Below are positions 31,157 to 39,229 of a stretch of DNA of 64,000 nucleotides, piece by piece. The DNA is taken from assembly GCF_025567285.1 (NCBI RefSeq), contig NZ_JAOQJT010000006.1:62001-126000 (forward strand), written 5' to 3'. The notes below the pieces were generated by a model. That model had not been told where the DNA came from and searched no databases. It saw only the letters and a program-made list of their open reading frames with translations. Source of the DNA: Coprococcus aceti (GTDB taxonomy: Bacteria > Bacillota > Clostridia > Lachnospirales > Lachnospiraceae). Numbering within the stretch: the first letter of the stretch is position 1; each line of letters starts with the position of its first letter. A program made the position numbers and the translations under genes.

Positions 31157-33364
31157 ATGAAATACATCAAAATCAATGAAAACGGAATTCATATTGTATT
31201 TGGAATTACAGATAAAAATCAGATCAAATTGCTGCATTTTTCAAAAGCAGAATTTGATGAAAATGATATTTGCAAATTTGGAAAGGAATGTAAGGCAGAA
31301 GATCTGGTAAGAAAAGAGCAATTTATCGATGAGGCTTTTCAACTTGTACAGGTAAACCTTGCCGGATATAATCGCCCATATGAAAAGCATGGAAATAAAC
31401 ATATTTGTACAGCACCGGGATATTTATTGACCTATGCGGGGATGGAAGACAGTTGGAATGAGATTGGACGTAAGATAACCATTTATCAGGAAGATAAGGA
31501 AGAGACACATGTCCGCGTAGAAACAAGAATGCAGTTTTATAAGGGCACTTCTATCGTTCGTATGGTCAATAAAGTAATCAATGAAGGCGATAGTACACAG
31601 TGTCTGGAATATCTATCTTCATTTTGCTATACAGGAATTGAAAAAGAGGGAAAAAGCAATTCCGATGCGAAAATGAGAGTGCGCATTCCTTATAATGGAT
31701 GGCAGAAAGAGATGAGTATCAAAGAATATAAGTTCGGAGATGTAGGACTGGCGCAAACACAACCCGGGGTATACCAGCGTACTTCACAGGTGCTTGAAGT
31801 ATCGAATACCGGAAACTGGTCTACGAAGAAGTATTTACCATTAGGGTATGTAGAAAATACAGAGGCACATACAAGCTTATTCTGGCAGATTGAACATAAC
31901 GGTTCCTGGCATTATGAGATCAGTGATCAGAATACGCATTTTTATGTCTGTGTCAGCGGACCGACCGAAGTACAGTCTCACTGGTTCAAAAATCTCGCGC
32001 CGGGCGAATCATTTGAATCGGTACCGGTTGCTGTGGGTGTGGCAGATGACAGCTTTGAAAAAGCAATGGGTGAGCTGACAAAATATCGCCGTATGATTCG
32101 AAGACCAAATAAAGATGATGAGAATTTACCGGTTATTTTCAACGATTATATGAATTGCCTGTTTGGTGATCCGACAACGGAGAAAGAACTTCCGCTGATT
32201 GATGCGGCTGCGGAATGCGGTTGTGAATACTATGTGATAGATGCCGGTTGGTATGCTCCCGGAGAATGGTGGGACAGTGTCGGCGAATGGCAGGAAAGCA
32301 GGGAGCGTTTTCCGAATGGAATTAAAGAAGTAACAGATTACATTCGTCAAAAGGGAATGATACCGGGCGTCTGGCTGGAACTTGAAGTGATGGGAATCAA
32401 TTGTGAGAAAGCAAAGAATGCTCCGGATGACTGGTTCTTTATCCGTCATGGAAAGCGTGTATATGACCGTAGCAGATATCAGCTCGATTTTAGAAATCCG
32501 GAAGTCATCGAACATGTCAATGAAGTGATCGATCGGGTAGTCAAAGATTACGGAGTGGGATATATCAAGATGGATTATAACATTGAACCGGGCATAGGTA
32601 CTGAACTTGGCGCGGAAAGTGTGGGGCAGGGACTGCTTGAACATGAAAAAGCATATCTAAACTGGCTTGATGATGTATTTGCACGTTATCCGGATCTGGT
32701 AATTGAAAACTGTTCCAGCGGAGGCCTTCGCATTGATTATGCGTTGCTCTCCAGATATAGTATTCAGTCTACATCGGATCAGGAAGATTACCGGAATTAT
32801 GCGACGATAGCAGCAAATGCTGTGGCAGGAGTTACTCCGGAACAGGCGGCAGTCTGGTCGTATCCGATGCGCCAGGGAGACAAGGAAGAAGTAATTTATA
32901 ATATGATAAATGCCATGCTGCTTCGTATTCATCAGAGTGGTCATTTGGCACAACTTCCGCCGGAACGTCTTGCATTAGTGAAAGAGGGAATTGCCTGTTA
33001 TAAGACGATTCGTCAGGATATCAAATATGCGATACCTTATTGGCCGATTGATATTGCTGACAATGAGGATATGTGGGTATGCGGAGGCCTTCAGCTTGAA
33101 AACAAAGCATATCTTGCAGTATGGAAGCGGCAAATGGAAGGAAAAAATAATGACAGGTACATGAAAGCCGGCATAAACTGCACAGATGATAGTTTGTCCA
33201 TACCATTGGACAGTATTCCTTTTATCAGAGACGATATGCAGGTATCCTGCATTTATCCTAAGAAGGAACCGGTTGATTTTGAATTCAAAGGAAATGTATT
33301 AACGGTGCATTTTAAAAAGCCTGTTATGGCAAGACTTTTTGAATTAAGAAAGGGTATTGTTTAA
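31157..33364 (+). CDS. Alpha-galactosidase, glycoside hydrolase family 36
   Basis: A 735-residue enzyme without signal peptide, so it should act on galacto-oligosaccharides taken into the cell (raffinose family, galactomannan fragments). The N-terminal beta-sandwich (to about 330) precedes a TIM barrel. YIKMDYN carries the nucleophile Asp473, and QSTSDQEDYRN carries the acid/base Asp541. CEYYVIDAGWYA and FRNPEVI are further GH36 landmarks. GGAGGAG precedes ATG. CGT/CCG codons and spelling differ from the neighbouring housekeeping genes, hinting at separate acquisition. Confidence 0.92.
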   Translation: MKYIKINENGIHIVFGITDKNQIKLLHFSKAEFDENDICKFGKECKAEDLVRKEQFIDEAFQLVQVNLAGYNRPYEKHGNKHICTAPGYLLTYAGMEDSWNEIGRKITIYQEDKEETHVRVETRMQFYKGTSIVRMVNKVINEGDSTQCLEYLSSFCYTGIEKEGKSNSDAKMRVRIPYNGWQKEMSIKEYKFGDVGLAQTQPGVYQRTSQVLEVSNTGNWSTKKYLPLGYVENTEAHTSLFWQIEHNGSWHYEISDQNTHFYVCVSGPTEVQSHWFKNLAPGESFESVPVAVGVADDSFEKAMGELTKYRRMIRRPNKDDENLPVIFNDYMNCLFGDPTTEKELPLIDAAAECGCEYYVIDAGWYAPGEWWDSVGEWQESRERFPNGIKEVTDYIRQKGMIPGVWLELEVMGINCEKAKNAPDDWFFIRHGKRVYDRSRYQLDFRNPEVIEHVNEVIDRVVKDYGVGYIKMDYNIEPGIGTELGAESVGQGLLEHEKAYLNWLDDVFARYPDLVIENCSSGGLRIDYALLSRYSIQSTSDQEDYRNYATIAANAVAGVTPEQAAVWSYPMRQGDKEEVIYNMINAMLLRIHQSGHLAQLPPERLALVKEGIACYKTIRQDIKYAIPYWPIDIADNEDMWVCGGLQLENKAYLAVWKRQMEGKNNDRYMKAGINCTDDSLSIPLDSIPFIRDDMQVSCIYPKKEPVDFEFKGNVLTVHFKKPVMARLFELRKGIV

Positions 33365-33414
33365 TAAGGCGGAATCTGATTCATCGTTTTGAATTTTATA
33401 GATTCCACTTGTAG

Positions 33415-33501
33415 ATGTTTGAAAATGTGATACTGGAAAATGAAACAATAGAGGACGCAGAATTTGTTGGCTGTGAATTTAAAAAATGGTATTTGTTGTA
33501 A
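33415..33501 (+). pseudogene. Pentapeptide-repeat protein fragment
   Basis: A 28-codon frame, MFENVILENETIEDAEFVGC then EFKKWYLL, then TAA. F-x-x-V/C with A-E-F-V-G-C-E-F has the every-fifth-residue pattern of pentapeptide-repeat proteins, which usually run over 150 residues. It seems to be the truncated start of such a gene. It could also be a real short peptide, but no ribosome site is evident. Confidence 0.38.
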
Positions 33502-33544
33502 ATAAGGACAAGTGGATTAATATTCAATTTGGAGGAATAACATA

Positions 33545-34885
33545 ATGTCAAAAGATGAGTATTTGATCACAGATGCACCGCTTAAAGCGCTGACAGTCTT
33601 TGCAATGCCTATGATCTTGGGCAGCTTTTTTCAACAAGTGTATAATATGGCTGATTCAATAATAGTTGGCCAGTATGTCGGATCATCTGCACTTGCGGCT
33701 GTTGGCGCATGTGCCGCTCTTACAAATGTATTCATTTGTGTGGCACTCGGTGCCGGCATAGGTGCGGGCGTGCTTGTGAGCCGCTATTTTGGAGCCAGGG
33801 ATTATAGTAAAATGAAAACAATAGTATCAACATCGCTGATAAGTTTTATGGTTTTGAGTATACTTTTGGGTGTATGTGGTCTTATCTTTTCACGTTCGAT
33901 GATGACGCTGCTTCAGACACCTGCTGACATACTGGATGAAGCGGTGCTGTATCTTCGTGTTTATTTTGCCGGATTTCCATTTTTGTTTATGTATAATATT
34001 CTTTCAACAATGTTCAATTCAATCGGTGAATCAAAGATACCGTTGGGTCTTTTGATATTTTCTTCTGTCTTGAATATTGTTATGGATCTTTGGATGGTGG
34101 CAGGCCTCGGCCTTGGCGTTTTCGGTGCAGCCCTTGCAACTCTCATTGCTCAGGGAATATCCGCAGTGTTTTCACTGTTGATTTTTCTTTGGCGGATGCG
34201 TCAATATAAAGGCCGTTTTGATTGGTTTGACAGGCACGAGTTACATTCCATGCTTAGAATTGCCGTACCATCGGTTCTTCAGCAGTCCACAGTGTCGATT
34301 GGTATGATGATCGTTCAGGCAGTTGTAAATCCATTCGGCACACAGGCGCTTGCAGGTTACTCAGCAACGATGAGGGTAGAGAATGTTTTTTCACTGATAT
34401 TTGTATCCATTGGAAATGCAGTTTCACCATATGTTTCTCAGAATCTTGGTGCAAAGAAAATCAAACGTATCAAAAAAGGATATCGGGCTGCGCTGGTGTT
34501 GGATATGTGCTTTGCGATCATCGCATTTATAGTCATTGAAACACTGCATACTCAGATTTCATCTTTATTCCTTGGCAAAGATGGAACCGCTTTGGCATAT
34601 CAGGTGTCTGGGGGTTATATGAGATGGCTTGGCTACTTTTTCATTTTCATGGGAATCAAGATGGCAACCGATGGGGTTCTTCGAGGACTTGGGATCATGC
34701 GCCCATTTCTCATTGCAAATATGGTCAACTTAGCGATCCGTCTGTCAGTTGCCCTGATTTGTGCGCCCCGTTTTGGTATCGAATTTGTCTGGCTTGCGGT
34801 GCCGGCGGGATGGCTTGCAAACTTTCTGATCTCTTATATGGCTCTCAGAAAGTCGTGGCCGGTTGATAAAGCAATTGGCGAATGA
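33545..34885 (+). CDS. MATE-family efflux transporter
   Basis: A 446-residue protein with 12 predicted spans in two homologous halves. The opening segment MPMILGSFFQQVYNMADSII followed by VGQYVG is the MATE signature, and the matching half-repeat begins around AVPSVLQQSTVSIGMM. It exports cationic drugs, flavins or related compounds using Na+ or H+ gradients; the substrate is not predictable. GGAGG precedes ATG 33545. Its stop overlaps the start of a broken CPBP-protease reading frame. Confidence 0.9.
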   Translation: MSKDEYLITDAPLKALTVFAMPMILGSFFQQVYNMADSIIVGQYVGSSALAAVGACAALTNVFICVALGAGIGAGVLVSRYFGARDYSKMKTIVSTSLISFMVLSILLGVCGLIFSRSMMTLLQTPADILDEAVLYLRVYFAGFPFLFMYNILSTMFNSIGESKIPLGLLIFSSVLNIVMDLWMVAGLGLGVFGAALATLIAQGISAVFSLLIFLWRMRQYKGRFDWFDRHELHSMLRIAVPSVLQQSTVSIGMMIVQAVVNPFGTQALAGYSATMRVENVFSLIFVSIGNAVSPYVSQNLGAKKIKRIKKGYRAALVLDMCFAIIAFIVIETLHTQISSLFLGKDGTALAYQVSGGYMRWLGYFFIFMGIKMATDGVLRGLGIMRPFLIANMVNLAIRLSVALICAPRFGIEFVWLAVPAGWLANFLISYMALRKSWPVDKAIGE

Positions 34886-35066
34886 TCGGTTTGGTGCAAA
34901 GGGATGTCTGTTTTGCAATAGTACCGGCAATCATTGAGGAATACATCTTCCGGGTGTGATACTCGGAGCTTATCTGAAAGTGGAGATGATGGCGGCGGTT
35001 CTGATTAGCAGCCTACTACAAAGCATTGGATTTAAGATGGTATGGGTGATACAATCTAAAATGTAA
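34882..35066 (+). pseudogene. CPBP (CAAX-like) protease remnant
   Basis: A frame from ATG 34882 reads VPAIIEEYIFR and then stops at TGA 34957. Adding a single G near 34953 restores EEYIFRGVILGAYL, the EExxxR catalytic motif of CPBP membrane proteases. The second frame continues to TAA 35064. The 100-plus residues that normally precede the motif are absent. So this is a truncated gene with a one-base deletion. Confidence 0.6.
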
Positions 35067-35387
35067 ATGCTTTGTTTAACTATAGGGGCTGATGGGAATG
35101 CGATTGATTTATTATTCTTGGATATTGATTTGATTATGAGCAACATGTTCAGAATATATCTGATTAAGCAGCTTACAGACATGTTTTTTCAGGGAGAGAA
35201 TTCGGATAAGAAACATGTTGTAGGAGTATGTATTGTTTTTTATGCGATAAACAGCGCGTTGTTTATCTGTCTTAATATATAATTGATTAATCTTATATGT
35301 AATGTTTTCGGCATGCGCCATGATATCAGGAATCATTTGTCAGAGATACATCTTCTGACCGTTTGGAGCTTGTCAAGTAAACACTGA
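35067..35387 (+). pseudogene. GHKL (AgrC-type) sensor kinase remnant
   Basis: From ATG 35067 the frame shows hydrophobic segments (VVGVCIVFYAINSALFICLN), an in-frame TAA at 35280, and then in the same frame INLICNVFG joined to MRHDIRNHLSEIH. That last stretch looks like the H-box of AgrC-type kinases (R-H-D-x-x-N-H). Membrane part and H-box are joined with the connecting region missing, and the ATPase domain is lost. Confidence 0.5.
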
Positions 35388-35468
35388 GTGCATCAGTATT
35401 TACTCCGTTTTTTAATTAAATTTAACGAAAAGGGGGTATCGTACATCTGATATGTGCGAGAAAGAGAA

Positions 35469-36293
35469 ATGGGAACATTGGAAGTGGACAAGAGTCTTAA
35501 AGCGGCATTTAAGGAAACGCTGGAACCGCATGGGTTCAAGAAAGTTAAGGGGAGGTATCCGCACTTTGTGAGGATGGCAACGCCCGAGATTATTCAAGTA
35601 ATTAACTATCGGCTGGAGCAGGCGCTGTCGCCGCAGTTGGAGGAAAAACGGTTTGAAGTATACTGTGCGGTCGGCAGTATATACCGCCCGGAGATTAATC
35701 TGAACCGGTCTGTGTATGCCAGCATGGACTGGATAAATACTACGCATCTGGATATGTATGTTAAGGCGAAATGCAATGGCATACAAGTGTATGAGAATGA
35801 ACAGCCGGGAGTTGACTATATCATCAAAAAGGGAGATGAAGCATCTCTTAGGGAACAGATTGCGTTTGCCATGACTGGCATAGAGCATTATATAATTCCG
35901 GCGTTTGACAAGGTGGTGGATTTAAAGACATGCGTGGATTATTTAGAGTTATATGCTTTTAGTAATTTGTATATCAGCAGAAAAACTGAATGTAATGGGG
36001 ATGTATTTATTTTGCCGGCAAAGTATCCGAATAAAGAATCCTATAGAGTGAAAGTGCAAAATGATTTCCATGAGGAAAAAAGAATAGTGATGCAACGTGT
36101 TTCAGAAGGGAAAATGACAGAAGAAGAAGGTAAACAGGAACTGCTTTGGTATGAAAGGCGGTTTTGTGACAATATTGAAAGATATGGGAAATTTTTTGAA
36201 GATGAAGCAACCCAAAAAGAAGTTTCGCGGTTAAAGGCAGAGCGCGCAGAAAAAAATTTAAATGCAATACGTGCGATGGGAATCGAAGTGTAA
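35469..36293 (+). CDS. DUF4304-like hypothetical protein
   Basis: A 274-residue soluble protein. The N-terminus, VDKSLKAAFKETLEPHGFKK then YPHFVRM, and the following strand pairs fit DUF4304, a domain of unknown function often found near polymorphic-toxin immunity genes. The C-terminal 70 residues are a highly charged helix (E/K/R rich, probable coiled coil). GAGAAAGAGA precedes ATG 35469; the in-frame GTG 35454 is less likely. It follows the degraded strip and ends at a good terminator. No partner gene is evident. Confidence 0.6.
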   Translation: MGTLEVDKSLKAAFKETLEPHGFKKVKGRYPHFVRMATPEIIQVINYRLEQALSPQLEEKRFEVYCAVGSIYRPEINLNRSVYASMDWINTTHLDMYVKAKCNGIQVYENEQPGVDYIIKKGDEASLREQIAFAMTGIEHYIIPAFDKVVDLKTCVDYLELYAFSNLYISRKTECNGDVFILPAKYPNKESYRVKVQNDFHEEKRIVMQRVSEGKMTEEEGKQELLWYERRFCDNIERYGKFFEDEATQKEVSRLKAERAEKNLNAIRAMGIEV

Positions 36294-36325
36294 AAGACGG
36301 GGGGCAAAAAGAAGGGAGTAAGCAT

Positions 36326-36367
36326 ATGAAATTTTATTGCACGGGAAAAGGTCATCTGGTTTCTTGA
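36326..36367 (+). other. Possible 13-codon ORF overlapping a terminator
   Basis: GAAGGGAG (36311-36318) precedes ATG 36326 and a frame MKFYCTGKGHLVS that ends at TGA 36365, inside the terminator stem. It may be a leftover gene start or a small leader peptide; nothing downstream on this strand would be controlled by it. Confidence 0.2.
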
Positions 36368-36386
36368 AAACCGGATGACCTTTTTT
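36350..36386 (+). terminator. Rho-independent terminator
   Basis: GGTCATCTGG (36350-36359) and CCGGATGACC (36371-36380), one T-G pair, extended by A/T pairs, then six T. Confidence 0.88.
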
Positions 36387-36445
36387 GAAAAGCAGAAAGG
36401 CTTCTTGTCCTTTCATTAGTATATTCAATTTAAAGTCAACTATAA

Positions 36446-37354
36446 TTATTTATCCTTGTTATCAGCGTCGATCACTGACTGGATCTGTTTCATGAGAGAG
36501 TCGTAGTTAGCCTGATCGTCGATCCCTCCAAGCATAGGCTCTCCGACAATATTACCATTTCTATCGACTAGTATGGTTGTAGGAAATGCCATGATGTCGG
36601 AGGCATATTTGCCTATGCTAGAATCAGAGTCAACGGAGATATTGCGGTATTTTGCACCCTGACTGTCAAGAACGGCTGCGGCTTCCTTGATAGCATCTTC
36701 GTTTCCGTCAAATGTCTCTGTGTTGATACCTATTACCTCGCCGCCCATCGATTTGATGGCATCATTTAATTCATTAAGCTTGGACAATTCTGCGACACAA
36801 GGCTTGCAGCCGGTAAACCAGAAATTAACGACAGTTACTGCATTATTGGAAAACAGGCTTTCGTCAACAGAATTACCGTCAAAATTCTTGCCGGAGAAAC
36901 TCTTGAAAGGCGTGATTTCTTCGGAACTGTCGTTCTGGTCGGTGCTTTCTGATCCTGCGTTTTTATTTTCGATTTCATCTATCTGCTTTTCAATCTGTCT
37001 GATAGTTTCGATATCATCGTTAAGTGTTTTCAGTTCATCATCCGTAAAGGATTCCTTGTTCGATTCTATTATGCCGGCCAGATAATCGGCATAATTTCCG
37101 CTTGGATCAGCATCGCTTTTATTCGCCATGCCAAATGCCTTGTTCCATACATCCTGGTGATCTGCAAAGATCTGGTTCTCCTGCTGATATAGATCATCCA
37201 GCTTTGTGTTGGAATTGTCCACAGCTTCAGTGGTGGATTCTGTCTGGGTTTTTTGTGAATTCTCAGTGGTGGCAGATCCTGATCCGTTACATGCTGTGAG
37301 AGATAATGCTGCACAGAGAGTGATAATAGATATTAATGTTCTTTTTGTCTTCAT
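36446..37354 (-). CDS. TlpA-like thioredoxin-fold lipoprotein
   Basis: A 302-residue exported protein. The signal peptide ends at the lipobox LTAC (Cys22), giving a lipid anchor on the outer membrane face. Residues 25-145 are an acidic, Gln/Asn-rich, partly helical region. The C-terminal thioredoxin domain has WFTGCKPC (Cys183, Cys186) and cis-Pro258 (AFPTT). It probably donates or accepts electrons for disulphide or other redox reactions outside the cell. AAAGGAG precedes ATG. It is the last gene of a three-gene cassette after the 4Fe-4S membrane protein, which could supply its electrons. Confidence 0.88.
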   Translation of the reverse strand: MKTKRTLISIITLCAALSLTACNGSGSATTENSQKTQTESTTEAVDNSNTKLDDLYQQENQIFADHQDVWNKAFGMANKSDADPSGNYADYLAGIIESNKESFTDDELKTLNDDIETIRQIEKQIDEIENKNAGSESTDQNDSSEEITPFKSFSGKNFDGNSVDESLFSNNAVTVVNFWFTGCKPCVAELSKLNELNDAIKSMGGEVIGINTETFDGNEDAIKEAAAVLDSQGAKYRNISVDSDSSIGKYASDIMAFPTTILVDRNGNIVGEPMLGGIDDQANYDSLMKQIQSVIDADNKDK

Positions 37355-37394
37355 AAATAATTGCTCCTTTAAATAATATTAGTGTGGTTGATTG

Positions 37395-38300
37395 TTACAT
37401 GTTGGTTTTGGAAGATTGCTTATGTCCTTTTTGGGAACATGGCTTTCCCATAAACTGATAGTGGATCGCATCTTTTGGACATGCCTTCATACATGCTCCG
37501 CATCGTATGCATTCCGGATGATTTGGTGTTTTGCATACATCTACATCCATTTTGCATGCCTTTGAACACTTACCGCATCCGACACATTTGCTGCTTTCAA
37601 CCTTGATACTCATAAGGCTGACCTTGTTGAATAATGAGTAGATTGCGCCGAGAGGACAAATCCATTTACAGAAAGGTCTGTAGAACAGAATACTCAGAAC
37701 GACAACTGTAATTAAAATAAGGCATTTAAAAGAAAACAGCTTTCCAAGTGCAGAGCGTATAGCTGCATTTCCAAGTGAAAGTGGTATAGCTCCCTCCAGA
37801 ACACCTTGTGGACAAATATACTTACAGAAGAACGGGTCTCCCATTCCTATGGAGTTCGTTACAAGCATAGGCAGGAGTATAACGAAAACAATAAGGATTA
37901 TATATTTCAGGTATCTTAGTGGTTTCAGCCTGGCTGTGGAAAACTTTTTTCCGGGAATTTTGTGAAGCAGATCCTGAAACCATCCAAATGGACACAAAAA
38001 TCCACATATAAATCTTCCGAGGATCACACCGAGCAAAATGAAAAAACCGGTTATGTAGTAAGAAAATTTAAATTTGGATGATCCGACGACCGCCTGAAAT
38101 GCACCAATGGGACACGCTCCTGTTGCAGCGGGACAGGAGTAACAGTTTAATCCCGGTACGCATACTGTTTTGGCTTTGCCCTGATAGATCTTGCCTTTAA
38201 ATAAATTGGGGATGTGAATATTGGTAAGCAGCGTGGCAGCTGCCTGTATCCATCCGCGTATTCTGGCTGTTTTTTTTGACAGTGATTTATTCTTATCCAA
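37395..38300 (-). CDS. 4Fe-4S membrane protein (NapH/YccM-like)
   Basis: A 301-residue protein with about five hydrophobic spans. Two Cys clusters lie in membrane-flanking loops: CxxCPxxxxxCP near GLNCYSCPAATGACP and CKWICPLG/CKYICPQG segments. Two ferredoxin-type motifs are at the C-terminus (CVGCGKCSKACKMD and CIRCGACMKACPKD). Such proteins move electrons across or along the membrane; here the likely partner is the TlpA lipoprotein. The start is TTG 38300, overlapping the CD1871A-type gene by eight bases. All cluster Cys seem intact. Confidence 0.88.
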   Translation of the reverse strand: MDKNKSLSKKTARIRGWIQAAATLLTNIHIPNLFKGKIYQGKAKTVCVPGLNCYSCPAATGACPIGAFQAVVGSSKFKFSYYITGFFILLGVILGRFICGFLCPFGWFQDLLHKIPGKKFSTARLKPLRYLKYIILIVFVILLPMLVTNSIGMGDPFFCKYICPQGVLEGAIPLSLGNAAIRSALGKLFSFKCLILITVVVLSILFYRPFCKWICPLGAIYSLFNKVSLMSIKVESSKCVGCGKCSKACKMDVDVCKTPNHPECIRCGACMKACPKDAIHYQFMGKPCSQKGHKQSSKTNM

Positions 38301-38433
38301 TTCCTACACACTCCAGACATAATTTTATTGCTTTGCTGAGCACGGCAGCCGCTTCACCTCTGACTGCACCATAGCTGATCATTGCTATACCCGTGATGAG
38401 TAAAATGATCTGAGATATTTTCCCGTACTTCAA
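38293..38433 (-). CDS. CD1871A-family CXXC-motif small membrane protein
   Basis: A 46-residue gene read from TTG 38433 to TAA 38295-38293. One hydrophobic span (I-S-Q-I-I-L-L-I-T-G-I-A-M-I) is followed by Y-G-A-V-R-G-E-A and the C-terminal I-K-L-C-L-E-C-V-G-I-G. This is the pattern of the CD1871A CXXC family, which accompanies 4Fe-4S and TlpA genes in clostridia. AAAGGAG lies 10 bases upstream. Its stop overlaps the start of the next gene, so the two should be translated together. Function unknown; the two Cys suggest a redox or thiol-relay role. Confidence 0.78.
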   Translation of the reverse strand: MKYGKISQIILLITGIAMISYGAVRGEAAAVLSKAIKLCLECVGIG

Positions 38434-38464
38434 GATATTGTAGCTCCTTTCATGATTGTGTTTG

Positions 38465-38493
38465 TTGACCAGCTGACTTTGGTATTATACAAT
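38465..38493 (+). promoter_or_regulatory. Promoter of the two-component genes
   Basis: TTGACC (38465-38470) and TACAAT (38488-38493), spacer 17. Its -10 overlaps a minus-strand TATAAT (38489-38484) that could serve the divergent redox cassette. Confidence 0.65.
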
Positions 38494-38506
38494 AGCTGTT
38501 GTAAAA

Positions 38507-38535
38507 TTTTTGTTAAGAAGGATTTTTGTTAAGAA
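38507..38535 (+). promoter_or_regulatory. Direct-repeat candidate site for the response regulator
   Basis: TTTTTGTTAAGAA occurs twice, at 38507-38519 and 38523-38535 (period 16). For the minus-strand promoter this covers the -35 position and bases upstream of it, the usual site of OmpR-type activation. It lies in the leader of the regulator gene itself. Confidence 0.5.
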
Positions 38536-38548
38536 ACAGGTGACAGTT

Positions 38549-39229
38549 TTGAGATTATTGATAGTTGAAGATGAGAAACAGATATGTGATATGATTGCGA
38601 AAAGTCTGTATGATGTCGGGTATGAGGTGGATACCTGTTATGACGGAGAAGAGGCTCTTGAATGCATTCTGTCAGAGGAATATGATCTGATCGTTCTGGA
38701 TCTGAATCTGCCAGGTGTGGATGGAATGGAGATTTTAAAGGAACTCAGACAGAAAAATGAAGAGACAAAGGTTATCATATTATCTGCAAGGGGACAGATC
38801 GCGGATAAGGTTGAAGGGCTGGATGCGGGTGCAAATGATTATATGGAAAAGCCATTTCATTTGCAGGAGCTTGAGGCACGTATCAGAAGCCTTACAAGAA
38901 GAAAATTTGTACAGAAGGATGTATGTCTGGAAAGCGGCGGGATAAAGTTTGATACGATAAAACGTGAGGCATACGCAAAAGGAGAGAAGGTTCCCCTTAC
39001 AAGAAAAGAAAATGGAATCCTGGAATATCTGCTTCTTAATCTGGGCAGACCGGTAAGCCAGGAGGAATTGATGGAGCATGTCTGGGATGCTTCGGTTGAC
39101 AGCTTCAGTGGAGCAATCAGAGTACATATGTCTTCGCTGAGAAGAAAGCTTAAGGCAGTGCTTGGATATGATCCGATTTTGAACAAGGTGGGAGAAGGCT
39201 ATAAAATACGAGAGGAGTCCGACAGATGA
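38549..39229 (+). CDS. OmpR/PhoB-family response regulator
   Basis: A 226-residue regulator. The receiver domain (1-115) has the acidic pair in IVEDE, phosphoacceptor Asp51 (LIVLDLNLPG), the Ser in IILSARG and Lys in MEKPF. The C-terminal winged helix contains LTRKENGILEYLL and HVWD, then VHMSSLRRKL. TTG 38549 follows AGGTGA with a five-base gap and gives the standard N-terminus. The frame from 38510 would add 13 unusual residues. It overlaps the kinase gene by ATGA and most likely controls the divergent redox cassette. Confidence 0.9.
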   Translation: MRLLIVEDEKQICDMIAKSLYDVGYEVDTCYDGEEALECILSEEYDLIVLDLNLPGVDGMEILKELRQKNEETKVIILSARGQIADKVEGLDAGANDYMEKPFHLQELEARIRSLTRRKFVQKDVCLESGGIKFDTIKREAYAKGEKVPLTRKENGILEYLLLNLGRPVSQEELMEHVWDASVDSFSGAIRVHMSSLRRKLKAVLGYDPILNKVGEGYKIREESDR

